A stretch of 64,000 nucleotides of DNA from Aeriscardovia sp. GTDB lineage: Bacteria; Actinomycetota; Actinomycetes; Actinomycetales; Bifidobacteriaceae. The stretch's first letter is position 1; each line of letters opens with the position of its first letter. The notes beneath the pieces are model-generated. The model made no database searches. It worked only from the letters and a program-made list of their open reading frames with translations, and was not told where the DNA came from. The DNA lies in the NCBI GenBank assembly GCA_017632945.1, contig JAGBQH010000012.1, forward strand, positions 62,001-126,000, written 5' to 3'. A program made the position numbers and the translations under genes. Positions 55,743-64,000 of this stretch are shown in pieces.

Positions 55743-57092
55743 CTACTTAGTAGGCTGCATTCCGTTGTAGAACGGAAGTACCGTAGGCTCAGTCTGGAAG
55801 GCTGCCTTCTGTTCGTCGGTGAGGTACTTCTTGTTCACCACTACTTCGTAGGTGTATTCCTCAAACCAAGCCTGGCTCATGACCATGTAGCCCTTCTTGC
55901 CAATCTTGTCGCCCCAGGAGTTTTCAACCTTCCACCTTACAGGCTCTCCATTTTGAAGATCCACTCCGGCCAGAACCATGGCGTGGGTGGGAAGGGACTC
56001 TCTGGTGGAGAACATGTCTCCCTTGCGGAAGTTGAAGTCAGTTCCAAACAGGTCGTTGAAGCCATAAAGATCGAGGTCCATTATGCCCTTATCCCTGTCG
56101 AACTGCTGAAGGACATCGCATCCGTACCAAACGGGAATGCCATCCTTTACCTGGGCCAGAGCGGCTTTGGTCAGCTCGCAAATAGGCTCGTTGAGGTAAA
56201 GGTTGGGGCGTCCGCCCACCATGTTTCCGGAATCCTCAATGGTGTAGAGCTTTCCGAAAGGCATGTCGTCTACGTCAGGCACGTTCATAAGAATGACGTA
56301 GTCGTTAAGGTCTTCTCCTATGAAGTCCTTGTAGAACTCGTGAGGAGTGAGGGGTCCGCACTGGTGGAATTCCTTCTTATCGGTGGTGTCCCTATATTCA
56401 AATTCCACCTTGCAGGGCGGAACGCCGAGAGCGATGGCGAGGATTCTGTAGTCCTCCTCCATCATTTCAGCTCTTACGGTGGAAATTTCGTCATCGCTGG
56501 AGCCGGAAGCAACCATGGCCCTGAGCTTTAGGCCATCCTTGCGAAGCTTCCTGTTGAGGATGGTGTTGAGTTCAGCTGAAGTTATAGAGCAGCTGGTTTC
56601 GCCCATAGCGTCCTTGGGTACGACGCCGTATTTGTCGATGAGCGCGCATACCAGGCACCAGTCGCCGCCATCCTGCTGGGGAGTGGCGAAGATGTACCAC
56701 ACTTCCCTGTCATCCATGGGCTTCTTGGCGGTACGGATTACGTTTTCGTAGAAGTAGTTGCTCTTCTCAAGCTTGTCGTAGAAGTTAAGGTAATTCTGGG
56801 AGAGCTCGAAGTCGTCGGCCATCTTGTAGGTCTTAATCATGTGCTGCCTGAGGGTATTAAGGCAAGCGTAGATCCAGCATCTTCCGGACTTGTTCTGGTT
56901 GGAAGCCCCAATAGAAACGTTGTCGATAAAGAAGGTGAAGTTGGAATCTCCATCCCTGTCTATGGCGTTCATATCCTCGGCTGCTTTGTAAATGCCATTG
57001 GTGGTTACAGCCCTTTGGGCTACCTTGTTGAACTTGCAGGAGCAGTATTTGTCCGCATAGGACTTAATGTCGTCTGCCGTTAGTTCTTTCAT
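55743..57092 (-). CDS. pepC: Aminopeptidase C (bleomycin hydrolase family C1B)
   Basis: Papain-fold cytoplasmic aminopeptidase that takes residues from peptides. The catalytic cysteine is C72 in NQNKSGRCWIYACLNTLR; the histidine is in LPTHAMVLAGVDL; the asparagine in WKVENSWGDKIGKKGYMVM. 449 residues and a C-terminal tail ending in KPTVLPFYN-type sequence, as expected for the hexameric family. AAGGAAG precedes the ATG at good distance. Adjacent permease and the M13 peptidase at the window end fit with peptide and amino acid use. Confidence 0.94.
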   Translation of the reverse strand: MKELTADDIKSYADKYCSCKFNKVAQRAVTTNGIYKAAEDMNAIDRDGDSNFTFFIDNVSIGASNQNKSGRCWIYACLNTLRQHMIKTYKMADDFELSQNYLNFYDKLEKSNYFYENVIRTAKKPMDDREVWYIFATPQQDGGDWCLVCALIDKYGVVPKDAMGETSCSITSAELNTILNRKLRKDGLKLRAMVASGSSDDEISTVRAEMMEEDYRILAIALGVPPCKVEFEYRDTTDKKEFHQCGPLTPHEFYKDFIGEDLNDYVILMNVPDVDDMPFGKLYTIEDSGNMVGGRPNLYLNEPICELTKAALAQVKDGIPVWYGCDVLQQFDRDKGIMDLDLYGFNDLFGTDFNFRKGDMFSTRESLPTHAMVLAGVDLQNGEPVRWKVENSWGDKIGKKGYMVMSQAWFEEYTYEVVVNKKYLTDEQKAAFQTEPTVLPFYNGMQPTK

Positions 57093-57204
57093 TGGACACT
57101 TCCTTTTTGTCCCAATTGTCAGAGACGCTTTTTCTCTAACACCTATACCCTAACCCTTTAAAATTGGAGACTGTTGCAATTTTACTCAAAGAAAAAAGTT
57201 TGCA

Positions 57205-58680
57205 TCATTTAGATGCGGGAGCCTGTGTGGGCGGATTCGGCTTTGAATTGTCCTTGGAAGAAGAGAGCTTAAGCTGGAGATCTTTCTCCTTTTTCTCTAT
57301 CTTCTTTTCCCTTCTCTTTAGCTCCGCTTCCCTCTTCATTTCTATGTTCTTTTTTATCTCTTCAAGGGAGAAACCTTTAAACATCTTCCTATCATCTAGG
57401 AATACGAAGAGTATGGCCGCGGCCGCGGCTACGCATACCCCCAAAATTATCGTCTTCAGGGTGAATTGGAAAACCATATAGAAAGCGATTAGGAGGGCGA
57501 TTATTGGGATGGTGTATCCACCCTTCAGGCTAAAGCCGTGGTTGGGGAATTTTTTGTCGTGCTTAAATTTCATAACGGCCATAATGCTGGGGACGTACTG
57601 AACAAAGGAAGCGAAGACAATCATTCCCACCAAGAATAGGTAGGACTGGGTGACAAGAAAACAGCTGATGATGGTTGTGATTATCACAGCTACCCACGGG
57701 GCTTCAAACCGGTTCGTCTTTCCAAAGAATTTGGGAAGCATGGCGTGCTCGTTGGAAAGAGAGGACATAAGGGCCGGGGTATTGAAGCTGGTGGCAAAGC
57801 CCACTCCAAAGATTGACATCAGCATTCCTATTATCACCACTATGTAGCCCCAAGTTCCTACGGCTTTCCTAAAGGCCACGGCTATTGGAAGGGAGTAGTT
57901 GACCATGCTCGCTCCTAACACGCCTATGGCAAAAAGCATCATAAGGCCATAAAGGATGGTGACGGTTATCATGACCCCTATAAGCACCCTGGGGATGTTC
58001 TTTTCGGGATCTACCATCTGGCTTGCGGCGATAGGGATAAAGGAAAAGCCGGTAAACATATAGAAGACTACGCTGAAGGCATTGCCAAAGTGCGAAGAAA
58101 AGGCGCCAATCCCCTTAGAGGCGGCCACGGGAAGAACTGGATGGAAGTTTGCTCCGTGCATAAAGAAGGCGGCAACCACTATAAAGAGGATGATGACGCC
58201 GATTTTGGCGCCCGAAGAGATATTGTCGACCCACTTTACAAGGGTGCGCCCAAAGATATTAATAATTCCGAAAACTACAACCAGGCCTATGCAGGACCAG
58301 ACGCGGATCTGGGCGTTATTAAAAGCGGGAACGAAAGCCTGAAGAGTTGTGAAGAGGGCTACGGTTTCAGCTGCGACTGTGCAGCATCCCAGGAACCATA
58401 CAAAAATCCCAAGTTCATAGCCTACAAAAGGCCCGAAGGCGTGGTAAGAATAAAGCCACGCGGCTCCAGCTCCGGAAAACCTACTAGCAAGATCTGCATA
58501 ACACAAAGCTATCAGGCTCACGGTTATAGCGGCTGCTATGAGAACCACAATGCTCATCAAATCCATGTACTGGTAGATGGTTTGCGGTAAAAGAAAGGCT
58601 CCGGAACCTATTACCCCGTTTATACCAAGAAGGTAGATTGACCAAAACCCCAGTTGTTTTGGTTTTTTTGCAGCATTCAT
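57205..58680 (-). CDS. APC-superfamily amino acid permease
   Basis: About 491 residues, twelve spans. The opening LGFWSIYLLGINGVIGSGAF holds the GxGxF substrate loop, and SRFSGAGAAWLYSYHAFGPF follows in span 3. The last 60 residues are a charged helical tail (KREAELKRREKKIEKKEKD) ending in a Pro-rich stretch, likely cytoplasmic. I take the ATG at 58680 (MNAAKKPK) rather than 58704. It belongs to the general amino acid transporter group without a firm substrate. It lies upstream of pepC with a 112-base gap on the same strand. Confidence 0.78.
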   Translation of the reverse strand: MNAAKKPKQLGFWSIYLLGINGVIGSGAFLLPQTIYQYMDLMSIVVLIAAAITVSLIALCYADLASRFSGAGAAWLYSYHAFGPFVGYELGIFVWFLGCCTVAAETVALFTTLQAFVPAFNNAQIRVWSCIGLVVVFGIINIFGRTLVKWVDNISSGAKIGVIILFIVVAAFFMHGANFHPVLPVAASKGIGAFSSHFGNAFSVVFYMFTGFSFIPIAASQMVDPEKNIPRVLIGVMITVTILYGLMMLFAIGVLGASMVNYSLPIAVAFRKAVGTWGYIVVIIGMLMSIFGVGFATSFNTPALMSSLSNEHAMLPKFFGKTNRFEAPWVAVIITTIISCFLVTQSYLFLVGMIVFASFVQYVPSIMAVMKFKHDKKFPNHGFSLKGGYTIPIIALLIAFYMVFQFTLKTIILGVCVAAAAAILFVFLDDRKMFKGFSLEEIKKNIEMKREAELKRREKKIEKKEKDLQLKLSSSKDNSKPNPPTQAPASK

Positions 58681-58836
58681 ATGAAAACTTCCCTCTTTAG
58701 GCATGCTGTCTAAAAACTACTTACACATTCTAAAACCGCCCTGATCTGGTAATTCACATGCTTTACCAATGAGCACAAAGTACAATGACGCTTCGATTGC
58801 AGAAAAATCTATTGAAAATTACAGGGCATAAAAAAG

Positions 58837-58909
58837 TACCCCCGAAGAGAATCGAACTCTTGTTGTCAGAGTGAAAGTCTGATGTCCTGACCATTAGACG
58901 ACGGGGGCG
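58837..58909 (-). tRNA. tRNA-Glu (anticodon TTC)
   Basis: Minus-strand cloverleaf: acceptor GCCCCCG with CGGGGGT (one G-T pair), anticodon loop CTTTCAC with TTC, and T-arm AAGAG-TTCGATT-CTCTT. CCA is not encoded. 73 bases. It lies between the permease and the exporter gene. Confidence 0.92.
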
Positions 58910-58981
58910 AAACCATGAATCATTCTACTAGACAGCTGCAACCAATGCAAGGGGTAAAAAGCAATTGCTGGGAGGGAAATT

Positions 58982-60403
58982 ATGCATGCCTCCAAAGATA
59001 GGTGGATGGTCTACCTGGGAATAATGGCCTGTACGATTTTGGCTGTTACTTCGACTTTTGCAAATAAGTGCATAAACGTGATGTACCCGAAAATTGCGGC
59101 AGACTTCAGTGTGAGCGTAAACGCCACAGAATGGATGACGACAGGCTACATGCTCGCCCAGGCTGTGGTAGCGGCCTCCACTGCCTACATACTTAAAAAG
59201 GTACACGCAAAGAAAGTGGAAATAGTCGGATGCTCCTTGTATTTGGGGGCTACGATTTTGTGCGCCCTCTCACCTTCCTTCGCGCCTCTGGTAATTGGCA
59301 GGATTTTTCAGGGCATGGCAGTAGGACTCGAATACCCCACAACGCTTTTTCTGATTCTCACCCAAATTTCTCCCCACAAAAGAGCTACCGCCTCCGGAAT
59401 CCTGGGGGGCCTCATCGGGGTAGCTGTTGCATTGGGACCCATGTGGGCAGGCTGGCTTGAAAATTTCACAAGCTGGCGCTGGATCTTTTGGAGCCTTGTG
59501 CCTTTTGTAGTCATTTCCCTCATTATGACCGTGCCCTTCGTTAAAAATAAGCCTCAGGGCACTGACAGTAAATTTAGCTTCCTTTCCCTTGCCCTCATGG
59601 CTCTCGGGCTTGCGGTTTTGGATTTTGCAATTTCCTCTGCGGGTTCATCCGGATTTGACTGGAAGTTCTGGCTCCTTTTGGTAGGGGGAGTGGTCATCAT
59701 GGCCATATTCGTCCTAACGAACCGCAACAAGAGAAGGCGCCTGTTTGAATTGGATCTCTTCCTGCTTCCGGTCATTGCCTGCGGCGCTGCAATTTACTTT
59801 TTGTCGGAAGGGATAAATATCGGAATGCAGGCCCTTATTCCCACCTATGCCCAGTACGCCCTCAAAAGTTCCCCCTTCATATCCGGTCTGATTTTGGCCC
59901 CCGGAAGCCTCTTGGGATCTATAGGGGCCATAGCCTCCGGAAAGTGGGCTGACAAAAAAGGATATGGGGCACCTCTCCTGGCTGGATCGGTAATGATGTG
60001 TGTCGGAACGGCCCTAGTCTATTTCCTCCAACCCTTTTTGAATGCCGGTCTTACCTGCTTTTTCTATCTCTTCCAAAGAGTGGGGTTTGCCTTCCTATTT
60101 ACCAACACCATAGCGGGAGCCTGCAGCATGCTTCCCGAATCCAAAACCCCTGACATCAACGCAATGTTTAGCGTTATAAACAACTACTCCGCTTCCGTGG
60201 GAAGCGCTGTCATGCTTTCATCTTTTTCGCTTACCGTAGGAAAAAGAACGGGATTTGCTGCAGTTTTTGAAGGAGGTAAGGTTTCCTTCGGGCTGGGATT
60301 TTGGCTGACCCTAGCCATGGTGGCAATAGCCGTAGTCTTTTACTTCCTGACTAAAAAAGGAAAAGCCGGAAAAACCGGCCTGAAAAAACTGGGGAGAAAT
60401 TAA
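58982..60403 (+). CDS. MFS exporter of the DHA2 type
   Basis: 473 residues with 13-14 hydrophobic spans, typical of proton-driven multidrug exporters of the DHA2 family. TEWMTTGYMLAQAVVAA in span 2, GRIFQGMAVGLEYPTT as the MFS motif of span 4, and GGLIGVAVALGPMWAGWL as the antiporter motif C-like segment support export. Substrate unknown. It is read from the plus strand between two tRNA genes on the minus strand (Glu and Gly), a position common for acquired genes, although its composition looks like the core. Confidence 0.83.
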   Translation: MHASKDRWMVYLGIMACTILAVTSTFANKCINVMYPKIAADFSVSVNATEWMTTGYMLAQAVVAASTAYILKKVHAKKVEIVGCSLYLGATILCALSPSFAPLVIGRIFQGMAVGLEYPTTLFLILTQISPHKRATASGILGGLIGVAVALGPMWAGWLENFTSWRWIFWSLVPFVVISLIMTVPFVKNKPQGTDSKFSFLSLALMALGLAVLDFAISSAGSSGFDWKFWLLLVGGVVIMAIFVLTNRNKRRRLFELDLFLLPVIACGAAIYFLSEGINIGMQALIPTYAQYALKSSPFISGLILAPGSLLGSIGAIASGKWADKKGYGAPLLAGSVMMCVGTALVYFLQPFLNAGLTCFFYLFQRVGFAFLFTNTIAGACSMLPESKTPDINAMFSVINNYSASVGSAVMLSSFSLTVGKRTGFAAVFEGGKVSFGLGFWLTLAMVAIAVVFYFLTKKGKAGKTGLKKLGRN

Positions 60404-60421
60404 ATCAGCCCCGAATCTTAG

Positions 60422-60492
60422 AGCGGATGACGGGAATTGAACCCGCGTCATCAGTTTGGAAGACTGAGACTCTACCATTGAGCTACATCCGC
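60422..60492 (-). tRNA. tRNA-Gly (anticodon TCC)
   Basis: Minus-strand cloverleaf: acceptor GCGGATG with CATCCGC, D-arm GCTCAATGGTAGAGT, anticodon loop CTTCCAA with TCC, and T-arm GCGGG-TTCAATT-CCCGT. CCA is not encoded. 71 bases. Confidence 0.93.
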
Positions 60493-60533
60493 AGCAAGTA
60501 AGATTGTACCACACCCTTTCTTACTTTTGCACT

Positions 60534-63500
60534 CTATTCCCTTTTCTCTCTTTTGTAGAAAATAACTCCCATTAAAGAGCAGGTAAGAAGCGACAAACTC
60601 AAAACCACGATAGGCCCTACTTTAGATCCGCCTGTGAAGGGGAGGAGCGAAGGGAGATCAGCTGCATTTTTGACTATGTCAAAGTTAAGCGGTCTTCGCC
60701 ATCCCATCCTGGGCGTTTTGACCCCAAAATACCGTGACTTTCACTAGGTTTCCGGTTTCGGTGGAATCAGAATTCAGGTATACGGGAAGCTTTAGGGAAA
60801 ATTGCTTTCCGGGCTTCACGCCTGATGCCCAGGTAGGAGGACGGGTAGTAGTAGCGGCTAGCTGGCCCGACTGCTGGATATAGTTCAACTCAGGAATCCC
60901 CAAAGCCACGTTCCAGCTCTCTTTGCTCCCTCCGGTTATCCACTCATTTCCTTCATAGGGGTAGATGGTGTAGAGGACCCCATGATTTTGCCAGGACCAC
61001 AAGTTGCTGCCCACAAGATAAATGTCGTTCCAGTTGTCGACATTGTAATTTATGCATCCTACTTGGCAAGGGGCCCAGCTCATCGCCGTCACGCCTTTTT
61101 CAGGCTGTACTTCAATGGTCATACGTTTATAGGCCTGAATTTCTTCTTCGGTGGGCATCGTAATGGAAATCTGAAGCGTTTCGCGAACCCCTTCGCTTGC
61201 CACACCCCATCCCGACATCTCTCTGGTCTGGTAGTAGCCGTCCTTTATAAAGTGGGTTTCTACATTTATGGGAGAAGTGCGTACCAAATTTACCGTAGTC
61301 TTGTCTGTCGTATAAGAAGAGTTGTTTAGGCCTGTAACTATCCATCCCGTTACATTGTTTGGAGTAATCACGGCTTTTTCGTTTAAATACCCCCAGATTG
61401 TCAAAGCAAAATCTGATCCGTATTCCACCCCCGTATTCTTTCCTTGGGGGTTGGAAGTCGTTGCAGGCAAAGCCCCGTGAGAATTTATATAGGCTAAATC
61501 TGCACTGTCGATCTTAAACTCTAAGGGTGGGTCTTTCCGACCTAAAGCTACATCCTGAGGATTTGAGGTCACCTGCAAAGGATCGGGCAATTCTGAAGCT
61601 GGAATCCCCCCTACCTCCACTTCCCCCTTAGCAATTTGGTCGTCTACTGTAACCCCCTCTGAGGGGTCTATGAAAAATTCCATGGAAGAGACGCCCTTTA
61701 TGAGGGTGGTAGAGAGCTGAAGCTTGAAAGAATTTTCCACGCTGGAAGAAGGAGGAAGGGCCGAAGGAACGTGGGTGGCATAAATCTGGGATGCCGTAGT
61801 TCCCGAAGACTTTACAATCTGCAGATTCCCGTCAGGAACCGGATGCAGAACGGTTTGTACCTGGTAAGGGGTATTTGTCCAGTTTGCAGTTAGGGCATTA
61901 TTTGAAGCAAACGGCATTTCCCCCACCTTCACCGTTACCGGATTGTCTTCTACCGCCTGATTATTCATCTCAACATAGCATAGAATGTCACGGCAAATTT
62001 TCCGCCCGGGGATATCCCTTCAGGGTATTGCCCCTGAGGGGAAGTAGTGGTTGCGGGAGAAAGACCTTGAGGTTCTACAGAATCCTGCAGTACGTCTCCA
62101 GGAATGGAAAGGGTGTAGGTTTTAATGTTGGATTCGGGGTTTCCGCTGCTGTCTAAGGCGACATTTTGCAACTGGGGGGTACAGTTGCTTTTTTCGACTA
62201 AAGAGGCCCATATTAGCCCCGCAATTTTTATATTCGGCTGACTGCTGTAATATTCGGATCCATACTGGAAGTCCAAGTTAATTCCATTAGATGCTTCCAC
62301 TGTAATTGCAAGGGTGTGGGGGTAGCGGAGAGTGGCAGGAGTGGGCATTGTGACCAAAGCCTGCATTTTTTCCACTTGTTTTCCGGGAAATAGGTATTGG
62401 ATGTCACAAGTCCGGAAGAGTCCAGCACCTCAAGCCTGCTTTCCTTTTCGGTATCGTCTATCTTGTACGTCTTTCCTGTGGCCATGTTGATTACAAGAGT
62501 TGAAACGGAGGAAGAAAGGCTGATGTTTCCGGTGGGACCCGAATAAATGACCTGGACGTTATTGAAGACCTGCGCTATCTCAGCATTGGCATAGGCCTGG
62601 AAAGTGATCGCAAACTCGTCTCCCGGAGAGAGGGATTTTGGTTTTGAAGCTTCTTTGTCGCTGGTTGCAGGAGAAAGGCCGTGGTTTTCTATATAAGTGA
62701 TGTCTTGAGAGGTGAGGGTGATCTCATTAAAGACTTTGTTGTTTCCTGCCAGGGTCCCTGACGAATCCTGGGTTCCGCTTATTTTGCATCCGGAAGGAAG
62801 ATCTTTGCACTCTATTCCCGCTATCTCATAGGAGGAGATCACGGTAAGACCCGCAGAAGGCTGAATCTTAAAAGAAAAATTGGAATAGACTCCGCTCATA
62901 AGGGAGGGGTTGGGAAGCTGGGTCTGGGCCTGAATATAAACCTTCTCATTTACCTTTAGAGAGTCGGGATTCCCATCTCTTGCAAATGTAGCTGTATTCG
63001 GAAATACGTTTGGATTCGACACTATCCTGGGGTCTACCCTTCCGTCTATAAGTACTGCCTGGGTTACTACAGGCTGCAGAGGAAGGTTTCCAGTAGTACT
63101 TTCAATGGTTACGCTTTCCTGATCGGAGGCCTGGCTTCCAACGTACACCTTGGAGGATAAAACGTTGTTTTGGGTTGCGGCATCGTTTAGCATAATCTGA
63201 AACGTCAGTGCGATTTGCCCTCCAGCCTTAATCCCAGCAGTACTTGACTGATCTGTAGAGGAAGTAGCGGGTGCAAAGCCATTTTTTTCGATATAGGAAT
63301 AGGAATCTTTCGTAAGCCAGACTTCAAAATCCTTTCCGCTTCCCCCCGTAAAAATGGGGTTCCCTCCGTTGGAGCGGATACTAATCCCGGGTATGCTGCT
63401 TGCCGGAAGCCCCGCAATTTCTAAAGGCTCCGTCCATCTAAGCTTTGTGGGAAGATCGGAGGAATTGTCCTGAAGCTGGGCCGTAATGCCCTCGCTTGGA

Positions 63501-63748
63501 ACGCTGATTTCAAAATGAAGCTCGGAATTGTCGGAAGGAAGGCTTGTGACAACCTGGAGCGTGACGGGCTGCTTCCATTGTGCCTTCGTGCCGTTTCCAT
63601 CTTTAAGCCCGTTTTTCAGTATTGAAAAACTATTGCCGATTTTCCCGTCCCCCCAAGCGGTGACGGAAAATAAAGCCACGATGCATAAAACCGTAAAGGC
63701 GGCCGCAATGGACAAAAAGGATCTATATTCTTTTCTTTTTTGTTTCAT
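60534..63748 (-). pseudogene. LPXTG-anchored repeat surface protein broken by three frameshifts
   Basis: Four overlapping frames make one protein: 63748-62380 (511-residue frame incl. signal peptide RSFLSIAAAFTVLCIVALFS), 62375-61965, 61968-60685, then a tail to 60534. The tail encodes LPFTGG (60630-60644 for LPFTG), a hydrophobic span and KREKRE, a classic sortase signal. Five tandem domains share a motif of the form YI(E/N/Q)xxGxxPATT followed by (S/K)PGxxFA(L/V)TF; the third is in the middle frame, the fourth and fifth in the next, so the series continues across the breaks. Breaks lie near 62381-62400, 61965-61980 and 60685-60710. The third fits one extra G in a GGG. Intact length would be about 1070 residues. 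As it stands only fragments can be made. Confidence 0.75.
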
Positions 63749-63802
63749 ACGCTTTAAATCCAAGCCTTATTAAGATCTGGCAGTAATAAATAGAATGGTA
63801 AC

Positions 63803-64000
63803 ATGCGAACAAAATCAGATAAAACTTATAGACCGCAAGATGACTTTTATCGCTATATAAATCATGAATGGCTTGACACCTACGTCCTTCCCCCCGACAA
63901 ATCCAGGTTTGGCACCTTCGACAAGCTCGCCGAGCAAAGTGACGAAGACATCCATTCCATCCTCGAAGATCCGGCTAACAAGGATCTAAAATCCTCCATC
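63803..64000 (+). CDS. M13-family metallopeptidase (PepO-like), N-terminal part
   Basis: The first 66 codons of a gene that runs out of the window. The start RPQDDFYRYINHEWLDTYVLPPDK followed by FGTFDKLAEQSDE (quoted in two pieces) is the typical N-terminus of neprilysin-like peptidases of family M13, such as PepO, which cut oligopeptides. The zinc motif HExxH lies beyond the window, so activity cannot be judged. It is divergent from the broken surface protein gene with a 54-base space. Confidence 0.8.
   Translation, partial: MRTKSDKTYRPQDDFYRYINHEWLDTYVLPPDKSRFGTFDKLAEQSDEDIHSILEDPANKDLKSSI

Overview
The window reads as a chromosomal segment of an actinobacterium close to the Bifidobacteriaceae. 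The reasons are conserved neighbourhoods and protein types I associate with that family: alr-dgt-dnaG, hrpA beside an L-lactate dehydrogenase, nrdR, a dcw cluster with an extra MurE-like gene before murF, a tmRNA tag ending in LAA, a DUF4011-type protein, and several APC amino acid permeases beside an aminopeptidase C. This is inference from gene content; no database comparison was possible and I do not assign a genus. Base composition is moderate by eye in the housekeeping parts and clearly more AT-rich in about 23.1-28.5 kb.

Layout. 1-6.4 kb: the 3' end of dnaE with two small downstream genes, then hrpA and an RsmC-like methyltransferase on the opposite strand. 6.5-11.8 kb: a tightly overlapping operon with L-lactate dehydrogenase, the lower mevalonate pathway (mevalonate kinase, diphosphomevalonate decarboxylase, phosphomevalonate kinase, type 2 IPP isomerase) and nrdR, facing a HelD-like helicase. 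14.1-23.1 kb: rsmH, a MurE-like pseudoenzyme, murF, mraY, murD, murG, murC and the tmRNA gene. No ftsL, ftsI, ftsW or ftsQ is present in this cluster.

23.1-28.5 kb is an AT-rich accessory island: a GNAT acetyltransferase, a membrane-anchored HNH nuclease, a membrane protein with a duplicated domain split by one in-frame stop codon, and a restriction-type nuclease broken at a C9 tract. 28.6-34.9 kb returns to housekeeping: nnrD, alr, dgt, dnaG, a membrane protein and tRNA-Arg. 34.9-39.9 kb has a basic amino acid antiporter, xseBA, a lipase-like hydrolase, an FmdB zinc ribbon and mscL.

39.9-44.7 kb holds an overlapping gene pair, an FHA-domain protein and a large DUF4011/helicase/Vsr-architecture protein whose ATPase and nuclease motifs look lost. 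Then come rplJ-rplL with a probable L10 leader, an MTA/SAH nucleosidase, a DivIVA-like coiled-coil protein and two tandem GadC-like antiporters. 52-58.7 kb carries pnp, rpsO, pepC and another permease; 58.8-60.5 kb has tRNA-Glu, a DHA2-type exporter and tRNA-Gly.

The end of the window holds a repeat-containing LPXTG surface protein gene broken by three frameshifts, and the start of an M13 peptidase. Peptidases plus at least four amino acid permeases suggest a fermentative organism that imports and exchanges amino acids. The most unusual items are the catalytically degenerate FHA/DUF4011 pair, the stripped dcw cluster with its MurE pseudoenzyme, and three interrupted accessory genes (stop codon, homopolymer tract, frameshifts) next to intact core genes.
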